Numbered from the stretch's first letter, positions 7,508 through 16,274 are shown. The stretch is 20,445 bases of DNA from Moraxella equi (GCF_002027555.1 NZ_MXAP01000084.1:1-20445), one strand, 5' to 3'. Notes: generated by a model not told the origin, from the sequence alone. Translations and numbers: made by a program.

Positions 7508-8608
7508 CTGAAATTAAAATAAAGAGCATTCAAGATTTTATTAACAGTCTACCCGAGACGAAACATGGTGGGTACACACGGTTTTTTCGTGGTCATCCTG
7601 ATAAAACTTATGATATAGAACCAAGTATTTATAGGAAAAACAAAGAGACTGACAAAAAAGAATTGATTAAAGGTGAGCATTTAATCATACGAGATGTACT
7701 TACTGAATGTGCGGAGTATTTCTCTCCGCATGATACCTTTTTTGATAAATTGGTAAGAATGCAACACTACGGGTATCCGACACGGTTGTTGGATGTTTCA
7801 TATAGTGCATTGGTTGGTCTGTATTTTGCGGTTAATCAAAACAACGGCATAAATCAGAGGAATATCCAATGTAAAGATTGTCAAGTGGATAATATAATCG
7901 ATGATGATTTAAAAGATGGCGAAGTTATCATTTTTGACATTCCGAATGATACACTAAAATATCATGATAGCGATACAGTTGCCATTTTATCTGCTCTGTC
8001 TTTACAAAATAATGACTTTAATTTAAATGAAATATCTACCATCTCTAAATATTTTTCTAAAAGAGAACAAGCATTATATTTAAAAAATGAAAAAGATATT
8101 GCAGAATTCTTAGAATCTGACAGAGGGCGGAGAGACCTATATGACGAAATGCAAAATCTTGTTTATGAAATTGGCAAACTACCTGATTCAAAGAGATAAG
8201 ATAATTAATCCAATAATTACAAAGACATTCAACAATCAAGAGCATATTGTTAGATTATTAAATGACGTTCGCAACGATAAGCCCTATTTTTTACCAATAA
8301 TTAATCGTCATGATTTGGAAAAAGTCATTCTAGTAAAACCAAGAGCAAATAATCCTAGGATTGTCCGCCAACAAGGTGGTTTCTTAATTTTTGGCATTCA
8401 AGAAAGTAAGGAAGAACAGGCTATCATGGACGAAAATTGGATTGCAACAAAAGAGAAAAGACTAATTATTGACGCTCAATCAAAACAAGGTATTTTAGAA
8501 CAACTGAGTTCTTTCGGTATCAGTCATCAGACTTTATTTCCTGAATTAGATAGCCAAGCAAGATATATTATTGAACGTCACAAAGATAAATCCACCAAGA
8601 ATAAATAA
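7504..8608 (+). pseudogene. FRG-domain protein, interrupted by a +1-type frameshift
   Basis: The first frame (7504-8199) begins with the FRG signature FFRGHPDKTYDIEPSIYR (FRG at 28-30), followed by RMQHYGYPTRLLDVSYSALVGLYFAV (85-110), both typical of FRG-domain proteins (named for that motif; biochemical role unsettled, often found in accessory or defence-like settings). The second frame (about 8141-8608) continues with IVRLLNDVRNDKPYF, VILVKPRANNPRIVRQQGGFLIFG and a C-terminal helix, as expected for a full-length member. Removing one base near 8190-8198 (for example one A of TCAAAG) joins them into about 367 residues. A Shine-Dalgarno-like GGAG at 8129-8132 stands eight bases before an ATG at 8141, so the second part could be translated separately. 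The gene is visibly richer in AT than avtA and xerD, which suggests transfer. It is coupled to avtA by an ATGA overlap. Confidence 0.75.
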
Positions 8609-8640
8609 TCATCTATTGAAAGGTGGAGCGATAATGAGAA

Positions 8641-9684
8641 TTACCCCCTAGGATGATGCTCTTCGTGCAAGGCTTGCAGACGTGCCGTGGCAACATGGGT
8701 ATAAATCTGCGTGGTGGATAGGTCGCTATGCCCGAGCAAAAGCTGAACGCTACGCAAATCCGCCCCGTGGTTGAGCAGGTGCGTGGCAAAAGCATGGCGA
8801 AGCGTGTGCGGTGAGATGTCGGTTTTGATACCCGCCAAGAGAGCGTATTTTTTAATCAAATGCCAAAAGTTATGGCGGGTCATATACCCCCCCTGCTCGG
8901 TCAAAAACACCGCTTGGCAGTCACCGCCCTTTGTGCCGACCTTACCGCTTTTGCCAGCGGTCAGTTCATAACGGCGGACAAGATAGCTTTGTAGAGCGTT
9001 GTGGGCGTATTCGCCAAGCGGAATCAGGCGAGTCTTTCCACCCTTACCTGTCACTTGGAGCCAGCCTGCGTTTAGGTTTAGCTCATCGAGCGACAGATTG
9101 ACCAGCTCTGATACACGCAGACCACAGGCATACATGACTTCGAGCATGGCTTTATCACGCAATCCTAATATCGTCGCTAAGTCAGGCGTGCCAAGCAGTC
9201 TGGTGATGTCGTCTTCGGATAGGGTCTTGGGCAGGGGTTTGTCGGCTTTGGGGTTTTTGATGTTCTCACAGGGGTTGTCATCACGCACCCCATCTCCCAC
9301 CTGCCATAAGAAAAACTGGCGTAAACTTGCGAGCATTCTCGCCTGCGTGCGTGGCGATTTGCCTTGGTTTTGTAGATACACCAAGCACCCTGCTACGTCC
9401 GTCTCTTGCCAATCAGGCAATGCTCGCTCACTGCTTGCCATGCAAGTACGCAAATCACGAATGTAAGCGTTACGGGTGCGTGTGGCAAGTCCCCGAGCGA
9501 GCATGTTAATGCGAAATTCGGTCAGATATTCTGGGTCGGTGTCGGTGGTCGTCAAGGACGGCAGGCGGGGCTTGGTGGCTCGGGTTTTGCTCATGGTCGG
9601 ATACGGTGCTGATATTGGGGGTATTGTAACAAACTTTGGGGGATGATTAAATGGTTTTTGGGTGGCGTGACTGTCTTTTATCAT
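8641..9684 (-). CDS. xerD: Site-specific tyrosine recombinase XerD
   Basis: Chromosome-dimer recombinase that works with XerC at dif, activated by FtsK at the septum. An N-terminal SAM-like core-binding domain (FRINMLARGLATRTRNAYIRDL) precedes the catalytic domain with all expected residues: R190 (CGLRVSEL), K214 (GKGGKTR), H293 and R296 (SPHTLRHAFATHLL), H319 and the nucleophile Y328 (LGHSDLSTTQIYTHVAT). The ending LQALHEEHHPRG marks XerD rather than XerC. Numbering is from the ATG at 9684 (347 residues). An ATG at 9594 would give 317 residues, nearer the usual ~300, and neither start has a clear Shine-Dalgarno, so the first 30 proline-rich residues are uncertain. It is convergent with the FRG gene. 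Confidence 0.93.
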   Translation of the reverse strand: MIKDSHATQKPFNHPPKFVTIPPISAPYPTMSKTRATKPRLPSLTTTDTDPEYLTEFRINMLARGLATRTRNAYIRDLRTCMASSERALPDWQETDVAGCLVYLQNQGKSPRTQARMLASLRQFFLWQVGDGVRDDNPCENIKNPKADKPLPKTLSEDDITRLLGTPDLATILGLRDKAMLEVMYACGLRVSELVNLSLDELNLNAGWLQVTGKGGKTRLIPLGEYAHNALQSYLVRRYELTAGKSGKVGTKGGDCQAVFLTEQGGYMTRHNFWHLIKKYALLAGIKTDISPHTLRHAFATHLLNHGADLRSVQLLLGHSDLSTTQIYTHVATARLQALHEEHHPRG

Positions 9685-9819
9685 GCAATGTGCATTTTAA
9701 AAAAAATTTTAAAGATAAATAAGGCTTGACTGTTTTTAAAATTTTACATCATCTGCCTTTAATCCCCCAAATCCGCCCCCATGTAGCCTATTAAATTTTT
9801 AACACAAATAGGCACCCTT

Positions 9820-10911
9820 ATGGCAAGCACCCTAAACACCGCAGAAGAAATCATTGCCGACATCAAAGCAGGCAAAATGGTCATCTTAATGGACGATGAA
9901 GACCGTGAGAACGAAGGCGACATCGTCATGGCAGCGGTTCATGTCAAGCCGTCCGACATCAACTTTATGATTACTCACGCTCGTGGGCTGGTGTGTTTGA
10001 CTCTATCCGAAGCCCGTTGCCGTCAGCTTGAACTGCCCCTAATGAGCGACAAAAACGGGGCGAAGTTTAGCACCAACTTTACCCTATCCATCGAAGCTAG
10101 CGAGGGCGTAACCACAGGCATATCCGCCGCCGACCGTGCCAGAACCGTGCAGGCAGCCGTCGCCCCCTTTGCCAAACCCACCGACATCGTCCAACCTGGG
10201 CATATCTTCCCCATCATGGCAAAACAAGGCGGCGTGCTACATAGGGCAGGTCATACCGAAGCAGGCTGCGACCTAGCACGCCTTGCAGGGCTTGAACCTG
10301 CGGCGGTGATTTGTGAGATTATCAAGCCTGATGGCGAGATGGCACGTCGTGATGACTTAGAACTCTTTGCCAAAGAACATGGGCTTAAAATCGGCACCAT
10401 CGCCGACCTTATCCACTATCGCATGACCAACGAGCAGACCGTGGAAGTAATCGATGAGCGGGACTTTGCCAGTGAATTTGGGGCGTTCAAACTCTACCGT
10501 TTTAGAGAATATGGGGCGGATGAGATCCACATCGCCCTAGTCAAAGGCGACCCAAGCCGTGGCGTGGCGACCGTGCGAGTCCATGCCCTAAACCCCCTAA
10601 AAGACCTGTTTGGGCACACTGACAGCAAGCACAGTTGGGACATTCGCTCAGCACTGGCTCAAATCGGGCAAAGCGAGCAAGGCGTGTTCGTGTGGATTGA
10701 CTCAGGGCGTGCTGTCGATGTCAGCGGTGTGTTGGATAAATGCCAAGCCAATGTCAGCGTACACGAAAGTAGCGAGCCTTATCGCAGTATCGGTGTTGGA
10801 GCCCAAATCCTAAAACAGCTTGGCGTCAAAGACATGCGACTTCTATCAAGCTCTGCCAAATTTAACGTGTCGGGCTTTGATTTGAATATCGTGGAAGTTG
10901 TGCCACGTTGA
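9820..10911 (+). CDS. ribB: 3,4-dihydroxy-2-butanone-4-phosphate synthase with degenerate RibA-like domain
   Basis: Converts ribulose 5-phosphate to the four-carbon precursor of riboflavin. Residues 1 to about 205 are a complete RibB domain: DDEDRENEGD (25-34), FSTNFTLSIEA, GVTTGISAADRA, and LHRAGHTEAGCDLARLAGL. Residues about 205-363 have the GTP cyclohydrolase II (RibA) fold pattern, with VRVHALNPLKDLFGH and VDVSGVLDKC. But the zinc-binding cysteines of the canonical segment (HSECLTGD...RCDCG) are missing; the matching positions read HALNPLKD and HSWD. GTP cyclohydrolase activity is therefore not expected, and the domain is probably regulatory or structural, as in other proteobacterial RibB proteins with such a tail (sometimes called RibBX). 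A real RibA should be elsewhere. No FMN riboswitch is seen in the 135 bases upstream. Confidence 0.92.
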   Translation: MASTLNTAEEIIADIKAGKMVILMDDEDRENEGDIVMAAVHVKPSDINFMITHARGLVCLTLSEARCRQLELPLMSDKNGAKFSTNFTLSIEASEGVTTGISAADRARTVQAAVAPFAKPTDIVQPGHIFPIMAKQGGVLHRAGHTEAGCDLARLAGLEPAAVICEIIKPDGEMARRDDLELFAKEHGLKIGTIADLIHYRMTNEQTVEVIDERDFASEFGAFKLYRFREYGADEIHIALVKGDPSRGVATVRVHALNPLKDLFGHTDSKHSWDIRSALAQIGQSEQGVFVWIDSGRAVDVSGVLDKCQANVSVHESSEPYRSIGVGAQILKQLGVKDMRLLSSSAKFNVSGFDLNIVEVVPR

Positions 10912-10913
10912 TT

Positions 10914-10929
10914 AGGGCGTGCCTGCCCT
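10914..10929 (+). terminator. Weak candidate terminator after ribB
   Basis: AGGGC, a six-base loop and GCCCT, followed by TTTATAAC, three bases after the ribB stop. The stem is short and the T-run poor. The strong hairpin at 11133-11164 is a better terminator. Confidence 0.25.
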
Positions 10930-10945
10930 TTATAACACTATTTAC

Positions 10946-11097
10946 AACATAGAAATATTTTGGAAATAAAATAATGTTTTTGCATGAAAAATGGCTAAAT
11001 CTTGTGGCTCGAAGGAAAAAGCTTGTTTGATAGAATGACCATCAAACTTCACTTTTTCCTTGAAAAACGGGCGATTTTTCACATTTTTCATTGCAAA
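10946..11097 (+). other. Non-coding region with nested inverted repeats
   Basis: No coding frame is credible between ribB and yggT. The stretch contains a hairpin AACAT(5)TATTTT(6)AAAATA-ATGTT at 10946-10978. An outer pair follows, TTTGCATGAAAAATG at 10979-10993 against CATTTTTCATTGCAAA at 11082-11097 (one bulged base). Inside it is a near-perfect 20-base stem, 11012-11031 against 11041-11061, with a nine-base loop. Together with the terminator at 11133-11164 this could be a small RNA, a structured 3' UTR of ribB or a decayed miniature inverted-repeat element. I find no target-site duplication and no match to an RNA family I know. Strand assignment is tentative. Confidence 0.4.
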
Positions 11098-11132
11098 TAC
11101 AAGCAGGTACACCCTATTGGTTTAAAATAACA

Positions 11133-11164
11133 AAAAAATCGGATAAGTTATTATCCGATTTTTT
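11133..11164. terminator. Bidirectional Rho-independent terminator between ribB and yggT
   Basis: A perfect 14-base inverted repeat, AAAAAATCGGATAA and TTATCCGATTTTTT, around a four-base GTTA loop. The A-run on one side and the T-run on the other (continuing TATTTTTA on the plus strand) make it able to stop transcription from both convergent genes. Confidence 0.85.
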
Positions 11165-11201
11165 ATTTTTACTTTATCTGATTTATCTCACATAACATCC
11201 A

Positions 11202-11771
11202 TCAAACCAATGCCGACAAGATATTACCGCCCACAATGCGAATGCCCATCTCCAAAAGTGCCAACACCAAAATGGCAACCAATGTCGAAAAGTCAAGCAT
11301 GCCCAGATTGGGCGTGATTTTGCGAAATGGGGCGACAATCGGCTCTGCCATCTGCATGATAAGCTCCATGAGTGGATGCATGACCTGAAACAGCATGATG
11401 ACCCAGCTTAGAATGACCGACGCAAACACGATATACTGAAACATATCAATGAGCGAGAGTATCGCCGTCAAACTGCCACTAAAAAACAGTACAAGCGGGG
11501 TCATGGGCTTACCCAAAATACTCGCCATGCCTGCAATCTTGATAAAGGTCAAAAGTAGCATCAGCACCACCGCCGATGTACTAAATCGCCCCTTACCCAA
11601 ATCAGGAAAAATCCGCCCAAACAGCGTAACCACTGCCGAGAGCATGTAGGTAACTTTGGCATAAGGGTGCTTGGGGTCAATCTCAGCGAACTGAAACATA
11701 AACCTTAAAAAACAAATGATTAAGGCAAAATTGACAACGACATTAAAAATAATGGTAATCGGTTCATTCAT
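11202..11771 (-). CDS. yggT: YggT family integral membrane protein
   Basis: 189 residues, almost all hydrophobic, with a duplicated YggT unit: each half has a helix, an arginine-containing segment (FLRFMFQF; then SVILSWVIM) and a PxxxPFRKI-like element, here AEPIVAPFRKITPNLGMLDFSTLVAILVLALL near the C-terminus. Family members are small inner-membrane proteins linked to osmotic or cation stress, often next to proC, as here. It lies 149 bases downstream of proC on the same strand, the longest gap in the parE-tilS-proC-yggT series, so it may have its own promoter. It ends just before the bidirectional terminator at 11133-11164. The biochemical role is not established. Confidence 0.88.
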   Translation of the reverse strand: MNEPITIIFNVVVNFALIICFLRFMFQFAEIDPKHPYAKVTYMLSAVVTLFGRIFPDLGKGRFSTSAVVLMLLLTFIKIAGMASILGKPMTPLVLFFSGSLTAILSLIDMFQYIVFASVILSWVIMLFQVMHPLMELIMQMAEPIVAPFRKITPNLGMLDFSTLVAILVLALLEMGIRIVGGNILSALV

Positions 11772-11920
11772 AAGTGGTAGTTTCTATCATCAGTCATTGT
11801 TAAAATGATGTGGGTAAATCATTATGGGGTTAATTTTTGGACAATTATTTTTAAAAAAACGGTATAAATTGTCGGGTGTATGATACGCACTGTTTTGGTT
11901 AATTTATCAATAAATTTCAA

Positions 11921-12763
11921 TCATTTATCATCAAATAACGCACCCAGCTCCACACTTCTGTCATAACACGCCACCATCGCCCGCCCAAACGCACCGCCCA
12001 CGCCATCACGCTCCAACGAAGCCAACGCCTGTGCGGTCGTTCCGCCTTTTGATGTTACGCTCATACGCAGTGCCTGTGGGTCGCCATCTTTGGCAAGTAG
12101 TCCTGCCCCTATCATGCTCTGCACCGCCAAACGATGAGCGTCATCGGCAACGAGCCCCATCTCTACCGCTTGGGCGGTCATGTGTTCTAGCATATAAAAA
12201 AAGTACGCAGGAGCAGAGCCCGCCACCGCCGTAACAGCGTGCAGTTTGGTCTCATCGTCCACCCACACCGCCACGCCACAGCTCGCCATGACTGTCTCGC
12301 ACACATCCTTATCGGACGGGCTTGCCGTCTTGTCGGCATACAGCCCTGTCGCCCCTGCACCCACCGCAGACGGTAGGTTTGGCATGGCACGCACCACACG
12401 CCCACAGCCTAAGGCTCGTTGGAGTGTCGCGCATGGCACGCCTGCCAGCACCGACAAGACGAGCTTGTCCGCCAAATATGGGGCAAGGCTTGGAGCAACA
12501 TCCATCAGCACTTGGGGCTTGATAGCAAGCACTACCACGTCCGCCTTTGTTATTAGCTCATGGGCGGTGTCAGGCGTGGCGGTCAATACGCCTTGACTGG
12601 CGAACCGCTCTCGTTTATCGGCATTTTTGTCCGACACGCCAACAGTTAAGGTTAAATCATGGCAACGTTTGGAGGTCAATAACCCCCCAATCATCGCCCC
12701 TGCCATGTTACCGCCACCGATGAATACCACTGTTTTGTCTTGTAATGCGTGAAAGTCCGTCAT
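11921..12763 (-). CDS. proC: Pyrroline-5-carboxylate reductase
   Basis: Cytoplasmic enzyme for the last step of proline synthesis, reducing 1-pyrroline-5-carboxylate with NAD(P)H. 280 residues, the normal length. Visible parts: N-terminal Rossmann loop VVFIGGGNMAGAMIGGLL (12-29), VVVLAIKPQVLMDV, VVRAMPNLPSAVGAGATGLYA, and in the C-terminal helical dimerisation domain AVAGSAPAYFFYMLEHM and MSVTSKGGTTAQALASLE, which carry the substrate-binding residues. The ATG at 12763 has AGGG about eight bases upstream. It sits 75 bases downstream of tilS, and a possible promoter lies in that gap. GC content is clearly higher than in the rarA or FRG regions. Confidence 0.95.
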   Translation of the reverse strand: MTDFHALQDKTVVFIGGGNMAGAMIGGLLTSKRCHDLTLTVGVSDKNADKRERFASQGVLTATPDTAHELITKADVVVLAIKPQVLMDVAPSLAPYLADKLVLSVLAGVPCATLQRALGCGRVVRAMPNLPSAVGAGATGLYADKTASPSDKDVCETVMASCGVAVWVDDETKLHAVTAVAGSAPAYFFYMLEHMTAQAVEMGLVADDAHRLAVQSMIGAGLLAKDGDPQALRMSVTSKGGTTAQALASLERDGVGGAFGRAMVACYDRSVELGALFDDK

Positions 12764-12804
12764 GTTGCCCTGCCATTACCCTTTAAAATTCTAACCAATC
12801 CGCC

Positions 12805-12833
12805 ATTTTACATGAAATGCCCTAATTGTGCAA
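12805..12833 (-). promoter_or_regulatory. Candidate proC promoter
   Basis: On the minus strand, TTGCAC (three of six to the -35 consensus), a 17-base spacer, then TAAAAT, about 42 bases before the proC start. The -35 half lies beside the tilS stop codon. It would allow proC expression independent of parE-tilS. Confidence 0.3.
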
Positions 12834-12838
12834 AAATT

Positions 12839-14293
12839 TCATGTCCTATCCACCACAAGCAACGTCCGCCCCCACCGCCCATCATCAAACACCCCACGCA
12901 AGGCGTAAAACATAGCACTGTCAGTCAGCCACCACTTATCCATACTCATCACAAGTACCATCTCATCATGAACATACAGCCCCCACAGATTGGCACGGTG
13001 CCATGTGGGAATGCTTAGGCGTTGGTAGAGTTTTTTACCGCCAAGTTTGGTAAAGCCGATTTGGGTTTTGCCATCCTTATCCACATACGGCTCATAAATC
13101 CGCAACCGCTCATCACGGCTCACAGGCTGAATATAAGCTGATTTATCCATCAACAACTCACGCAAACCATCATGAAAATCCATAAAAATGGCAAGTTTGG
13201 TATTTTGTTTTAGGATAATTTTAGATGAATTTAGGGCGATTTTATCATCGCTCATCTCATCTTGTAATAACACAAACAGCTCATGATGATAGCGGTATAG
13301 GGTATTTTTATAACGGCACAACACCACCGACCTGCCATTACCACCCACGTCATCGCCATCACCACCTTGCCAAAAAATCTCTGTACTATGGTCGCCATCA
13401 TCACGAGCGGTCAATGCTAGGGTATCGCTGACGGTCTGATAACTGGGCGGTAAGGGATTATCCGCTTGCACAAAAAACCGCACCACCGCCGACCGCTCAT
13501 GTGCTGAGAGCAGGCGTAATGCGTAAATGTCCAAACAGCCCACAAAAGGCGTGTGGGGCGTGGCAAGGATGCATTTTTTAACCAACTCAAACACCGTTTC
13601 ACTGATGAGTGCGTGAGCGTCATTCATAAGATGAGCGGTGCGAGCGATGTTTTGGCGGACTTTTGGGTTTAGGGCAGTTAGGCGTGGCAGGATGTCGTTA
13701 CGGATAAGACTGCGAGCATTGTCGGTCGTCTCATTGGTCGGGTCGTCCACATAGGGCAAGGCGTGGGCGTGGGCAAATGCGGTAATCTCTTGCCGAGATA
13801 CACCGAGCAAGGGGCGATGTAGGTTCATTGTCCGCCCTTGTACGGTTTTGGTGCTCCATGCTCTCATGCCTGATAAGCCCTGCACGCCTACTCCATTAAC
13901 CAGTCGCATAAGCACCGTCTCGGCTTGGTCATCGGCATGATGAGCCACCAATAGCACGCCATCGTCCACCATCGCCCCCATGAGTGCTTGATAACGGGCC
14001 GTGCGTGCCGATGTTTCGGTTTTTTTGGTAAGGGTTAAGGGCAAAATTCGCCAGTCAAATCCATGCTCGTCTGCCCACGCTCCCACCAGTCTCGCCCAGT
14101 CGTCATTTGCCTGTTGTATGCCGTGATGAACGTGCAGTAGCGTGGGTAGCCTGTCCAATCTACCCTGCTGATACAACAGATAACAGCCATACGCCAGAGC
14201 GAGCGAGTCTCGCCCACCACTACACGCCACATATAAAGGATAAGGCACGTCATTTAGGGCGGACAAGGCGGACAAAATGGGGCAAGCGGTCAT
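12839..14293 (-). CDS. tilS: tRNA(Ile)-lysidine synthase TilS
   Basis: Modifies C34 of the CAU-anticodon isoleucine tRNA to lysidine with ATP and lysine, so AUA is read as Ile; essential in most bacteria. 484 residues from the ATG at 14293. The frame is open further upstream, but that part lies within parE and would add unrelated residues. PP-loop ATPase motif ACSGGRDSLALAYG (23-36), VHHG, and AHHADDQAETVLMRLVNG are present, followed by RPLLGVSRQEI and YVDDPTNE, then TilS substrate-binding and C-terminal domains (GGKKLYQRLSIPTWHR). parE ends at 14295 and only one base separates its TAA from this ATG, so translation is likely coupled. Confidence 0.94.
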   Translation of the reverse strand: MTACPILSALSALNDVPYPLYVACSGGRDSLALAYGCYLLYQQGRLDRLPTLLHVHHGIQQANDDWARLVGAWADEHGFDWRILPLTLTKKTETSARTARYQALMGAMVDDGVLLVAHHADDQAETVLMRLVNGVGVQGLSGMRAWSTKTVQGRTMNLHRPLLGVSRQEITAFAHAHALPYVDDPTNETTDNARSLIRNDILPRLTALNPKVRQNIARTAHLMNDAHALISETVFELVKKCILATPHTPFVGCLDIYALRLLSAHERSAVVRFFVQADNPLPPSYQTVSDTLALTARDDGDHSTEIFWQGGDGDDVGGNGRSVVLCRYKNTLYRYHHELFVLLQDEMSDDKIALNSSKIILKQNTKLAIFMDFHDGLRELLMDKSAYIQPVSRDERLRIYEPYVDKDGKTQIGFTKLGGKKLYQRLSIPTWHRANLWGLYVHDEMVLVMSMDKWWLTDSAMFYALRGVFDDGRWGRTLLVVDRT

Positions 14294-14294
14294 C

Positions 14295-16187
14295 TTACAC
14301 CGCCAAATCCGCCAAATCACCCTTACTTTCCAGCCACGCCTTGCGGTCGGACGCTCGTTTCTTTGCCAAAAGCATGTCCATAACGCTACTTGTCGAAGTA
14401 AAATCATCAATGTCAAGCTGTACCAAACGTCGAGTATCAGGGTTCATGGTCGTCTCACGCAAATGGTCGGGGTTCATCTCGCCCAAGCCCTTAAAGCGGG
14501 TGATTTGCGGTTTGCCTTTGGATTTGGTTTTTTTCAAAATGGCGTTTAATTCATCATCGTCCAAGGCATAATGCACGTCCTTGCCAATGTCAATGCGATA
14601 TAGTGGGGGCATGGCGACAAACAAATGCCCTGCTTCCACAAGCGAACGAAAATGCTTGACAAACAACGCACAAATTAGCGTGGCAATGTGTAAGCCGTCC
14701 GAGTCTGCGTCCGCTAGGATACAGATTTTGTCATAGCGTAATTCTGATAAGTCATCAGACGCTGGGTCTACGCCTATGGCAATGGCAATGTCGTGTATCT
14801 CTTGGCTAGATAATACGGTGTCGTGTGAAACCTCCCATGTGTTTAGGATTTTGCCACGCAGGGGCAGTATCGCCTGAAAATGGCGGTCTCGAGCTTGTTT
14901 GGCAGACCCGCCTGCACTGTCGCCCTCCACCAAAAACAGCTCCGCTCCGTCCTTAAATTCGCCCTTACAATCGGCTAGTTTCCCCGGTAAGGCAGGGCCT
15001 TGGGTGATTTTTTTGCGGGCGACTTTTTGGGCGGATTTGAGCCGTTTGCCAGCTTTACTAATGGCAAGCTCGGCAATGGCTTTGGCGGTGTCGGGGTGGG
15101 CGTTTAGCCACAGACTAAATGCGTCTTTGGCAAAGGTCTGCACGAGTGGGGACGCTTCACGGCTTGATAGGCGTTCTTTGGTTTGACCACTAAACTGTGG
15201 CTCGGCAAATTTTAAGGACAAGATATAATTGACCCCGTCCCACACGTCATCGGCAGTTAGGCGGACGTTTCTGGGCAACATACTATGAATTTCACAAAAC
15301 TCACGCAGTGCGTCCGTAATGCCCGTGCGTAGCCCATTGACGTGCGTACCGCCTTGTGCGGTGGGGATTAGGTTTACATAGCTTTCCGTGATGGGCGTGC
15401 CTGATTCAGGTAGCCACGCTATGGCAAAAGTCGCCCCACCACGTTCGCCCCCTGTCGGCTCTTGACTAAAATAAAATGGCTTATCAGGGATAATGGCAAG
15501 CTCGCCAAGCTGCTCGGTGAGATACTGCACCACGCCGTCTGTGTATTGCCAGCTTGCGCTGTCGGACGGTTCGGGCTCACTCACAAAGTCAATTTTTAGC
15601 CCTGCTGATAGCACAGCCTTGGCTTTTAGGTTGTGTTTTAAAGATTTAATTGAGAATTTGGGATTGTCAAAATACTGCTCATCTACCCAAAATCGCACCT
15701 GTGTGCCACGTTTTTTCTTACTAGGGGACGGCTCGCTTGTCAAAGGCGTTGTCGGTACGCCATTCTCAAAACTCATCTGATGCTGCGTGCCGTCTCGCCA
15801 CACCACCACGTCCACACGCTTGGATAAGGCATTGACCACGCTGATACCCACACCATGCAGACCGCCACTAATGGCATAATTGTCCGTGCTAAACTTGCCC
15901 CCTGCGTGCAGGCGTGTCAAGATAAGCTCCACGCCCGACTGATTAAATTCAGGGTGAATGTCGGTCGGCATACCCCGTCCGTCATCAAGCACCGACAGCG
16001 AGCCGTCAGCGTGCAGGGTAACGGTAATGTGCTTGGCGTGCCCTGCCAACGCCTCGTCCACCGAGTTGTCAATCACCTCTTGGGCAAGGTGGTTGGGGCG
16101 TGTGGTGTCGGTGTACATACCAGGGCGACGGCGAACAGGTTCTAGCCCTTCTAGGACTTCTAGGTTTTGGGTGGTGTATTTGGTCAT
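14295..16187 (-). CDS. parE: DNA topoisomerase IV subunit B
   Basis: ATPase subunit of topoisomerase IV, which with ParC decatenates daughter chromosomes. 630 residues, full length. GHKL ATPase: EVIDNSVDEALAG (37-49), LDDGRGMP (67-74), GGLHGVGISVVNALS (108-122). Transducer: QTKERLSSRE with the switch lysine (335-344). TOPRIM: LVEGDSAGGSAKQARDR (419-435) and LADADSDGLH (491-500, acidic metal site), then PQITRFKGLGEMNP near the C-terminus. The short length and the absence of the long GyrB TOPRIM insertion mark it as ParE rather than GyrB. The EGDSAGG segment, site of many quinolone-resistance changes in the family, reads as wild type. The promoter is likely at 16218-16246, and tilS follows directly. 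Confidence 0.96.
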   Translation of the reverse strand: MTKYTTQNLEVLEGLEPVRRRPGMYTDTTRPNHLAQEVIDNSVDEALAGHAKHITVTLHADGSLSVLDDGRGMPTDIHPEFNQSGVELILTRLHAGGKFSTDNYAISGGLHGVGISVVNALSKRVDVVVWRDGTQHQMSFENGVPTTPLTSEPSPSKKKRGTQVRFWVDEQYFDNPKFSIKSLKHNLKAKAVLSAGLKIDFVSEPEPSDSASWQYTDGVVQYLTEQLGELAIIPDKPFYFSQEPTGGERGGATFAIAWLPESGTPITESYVNLIPTAQGGTHVNGLRTGITDALREFCEIHSMLPRNVRLTADDVWDGVNYILSLKFAEPQFSGQTKERLSSREASPLVQTFAKDAFSLWLNAHPDTAKAIAELAISKAGKRLKSAQKVARKKITQGPALPGKLADCKGEFKDGAELFLVEGDSAGGSAKQARDRHFQAILPLRGKILNTWEVSHDTVLSSQEIHDIAIAIGVDPASDDLSELRYDKICILADADSDGLHIATLICALFVKHFRSLVEAGHLFVAMPPLYRIDIGKDVHYALDDDELNAILKKTKSKGKPQITRFKGLGEMNPDHLRETTMNPDTRRLVQLDIDDFTSTSSVMDMLLAKKRASDRKAWLESKGDLADLAV

Positions 16188-16217
16188 TGTGCTTTTATGA
16201 ATCGATAAAATTAAAGT

Positions 16218-16246
16218 ATTGTAACCGATTTTGGCAGATATTTAAA
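16218..16246 (-). promoter_or_regulatory. Candidate parE promoter
   Basis: On the minus strand TTTAAA (16246-16241), a 17-base spacer, and TACAAT (16223-16218), about 30 bases before the parE ATG. The -35 is weak, but spacing and -10 are good. It would drive parE-tilS. Confidence 0.45.
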
Positions 16247-16274
16247 TTTGATGATTAAAATTCTTACCAGTCAG

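Noticed and set aside
8641..9684. xerD as the integrase of a mobile element carrying the FRG gene
   Set aside because: The C-terminal sequence is that of housekeeping XerD, with no attachment-site repeats or other mobile genes nearby.
9726..9731. TTGACT as the -35 of a ribB promoter, or an FMN riboswitch upstream of ribB
   Set aside because: No acceptable -10 at 16-18 bases, and the conserved FMN-element sequence is absent from the 135-base gap.
14294..14416. Upstream extension of tilS to 14416
   Set aside because: It lies wholly within the parE coding region in another frame; the ATG at 14293, one base after the parE stop, gives the normal TilS N-terminus.
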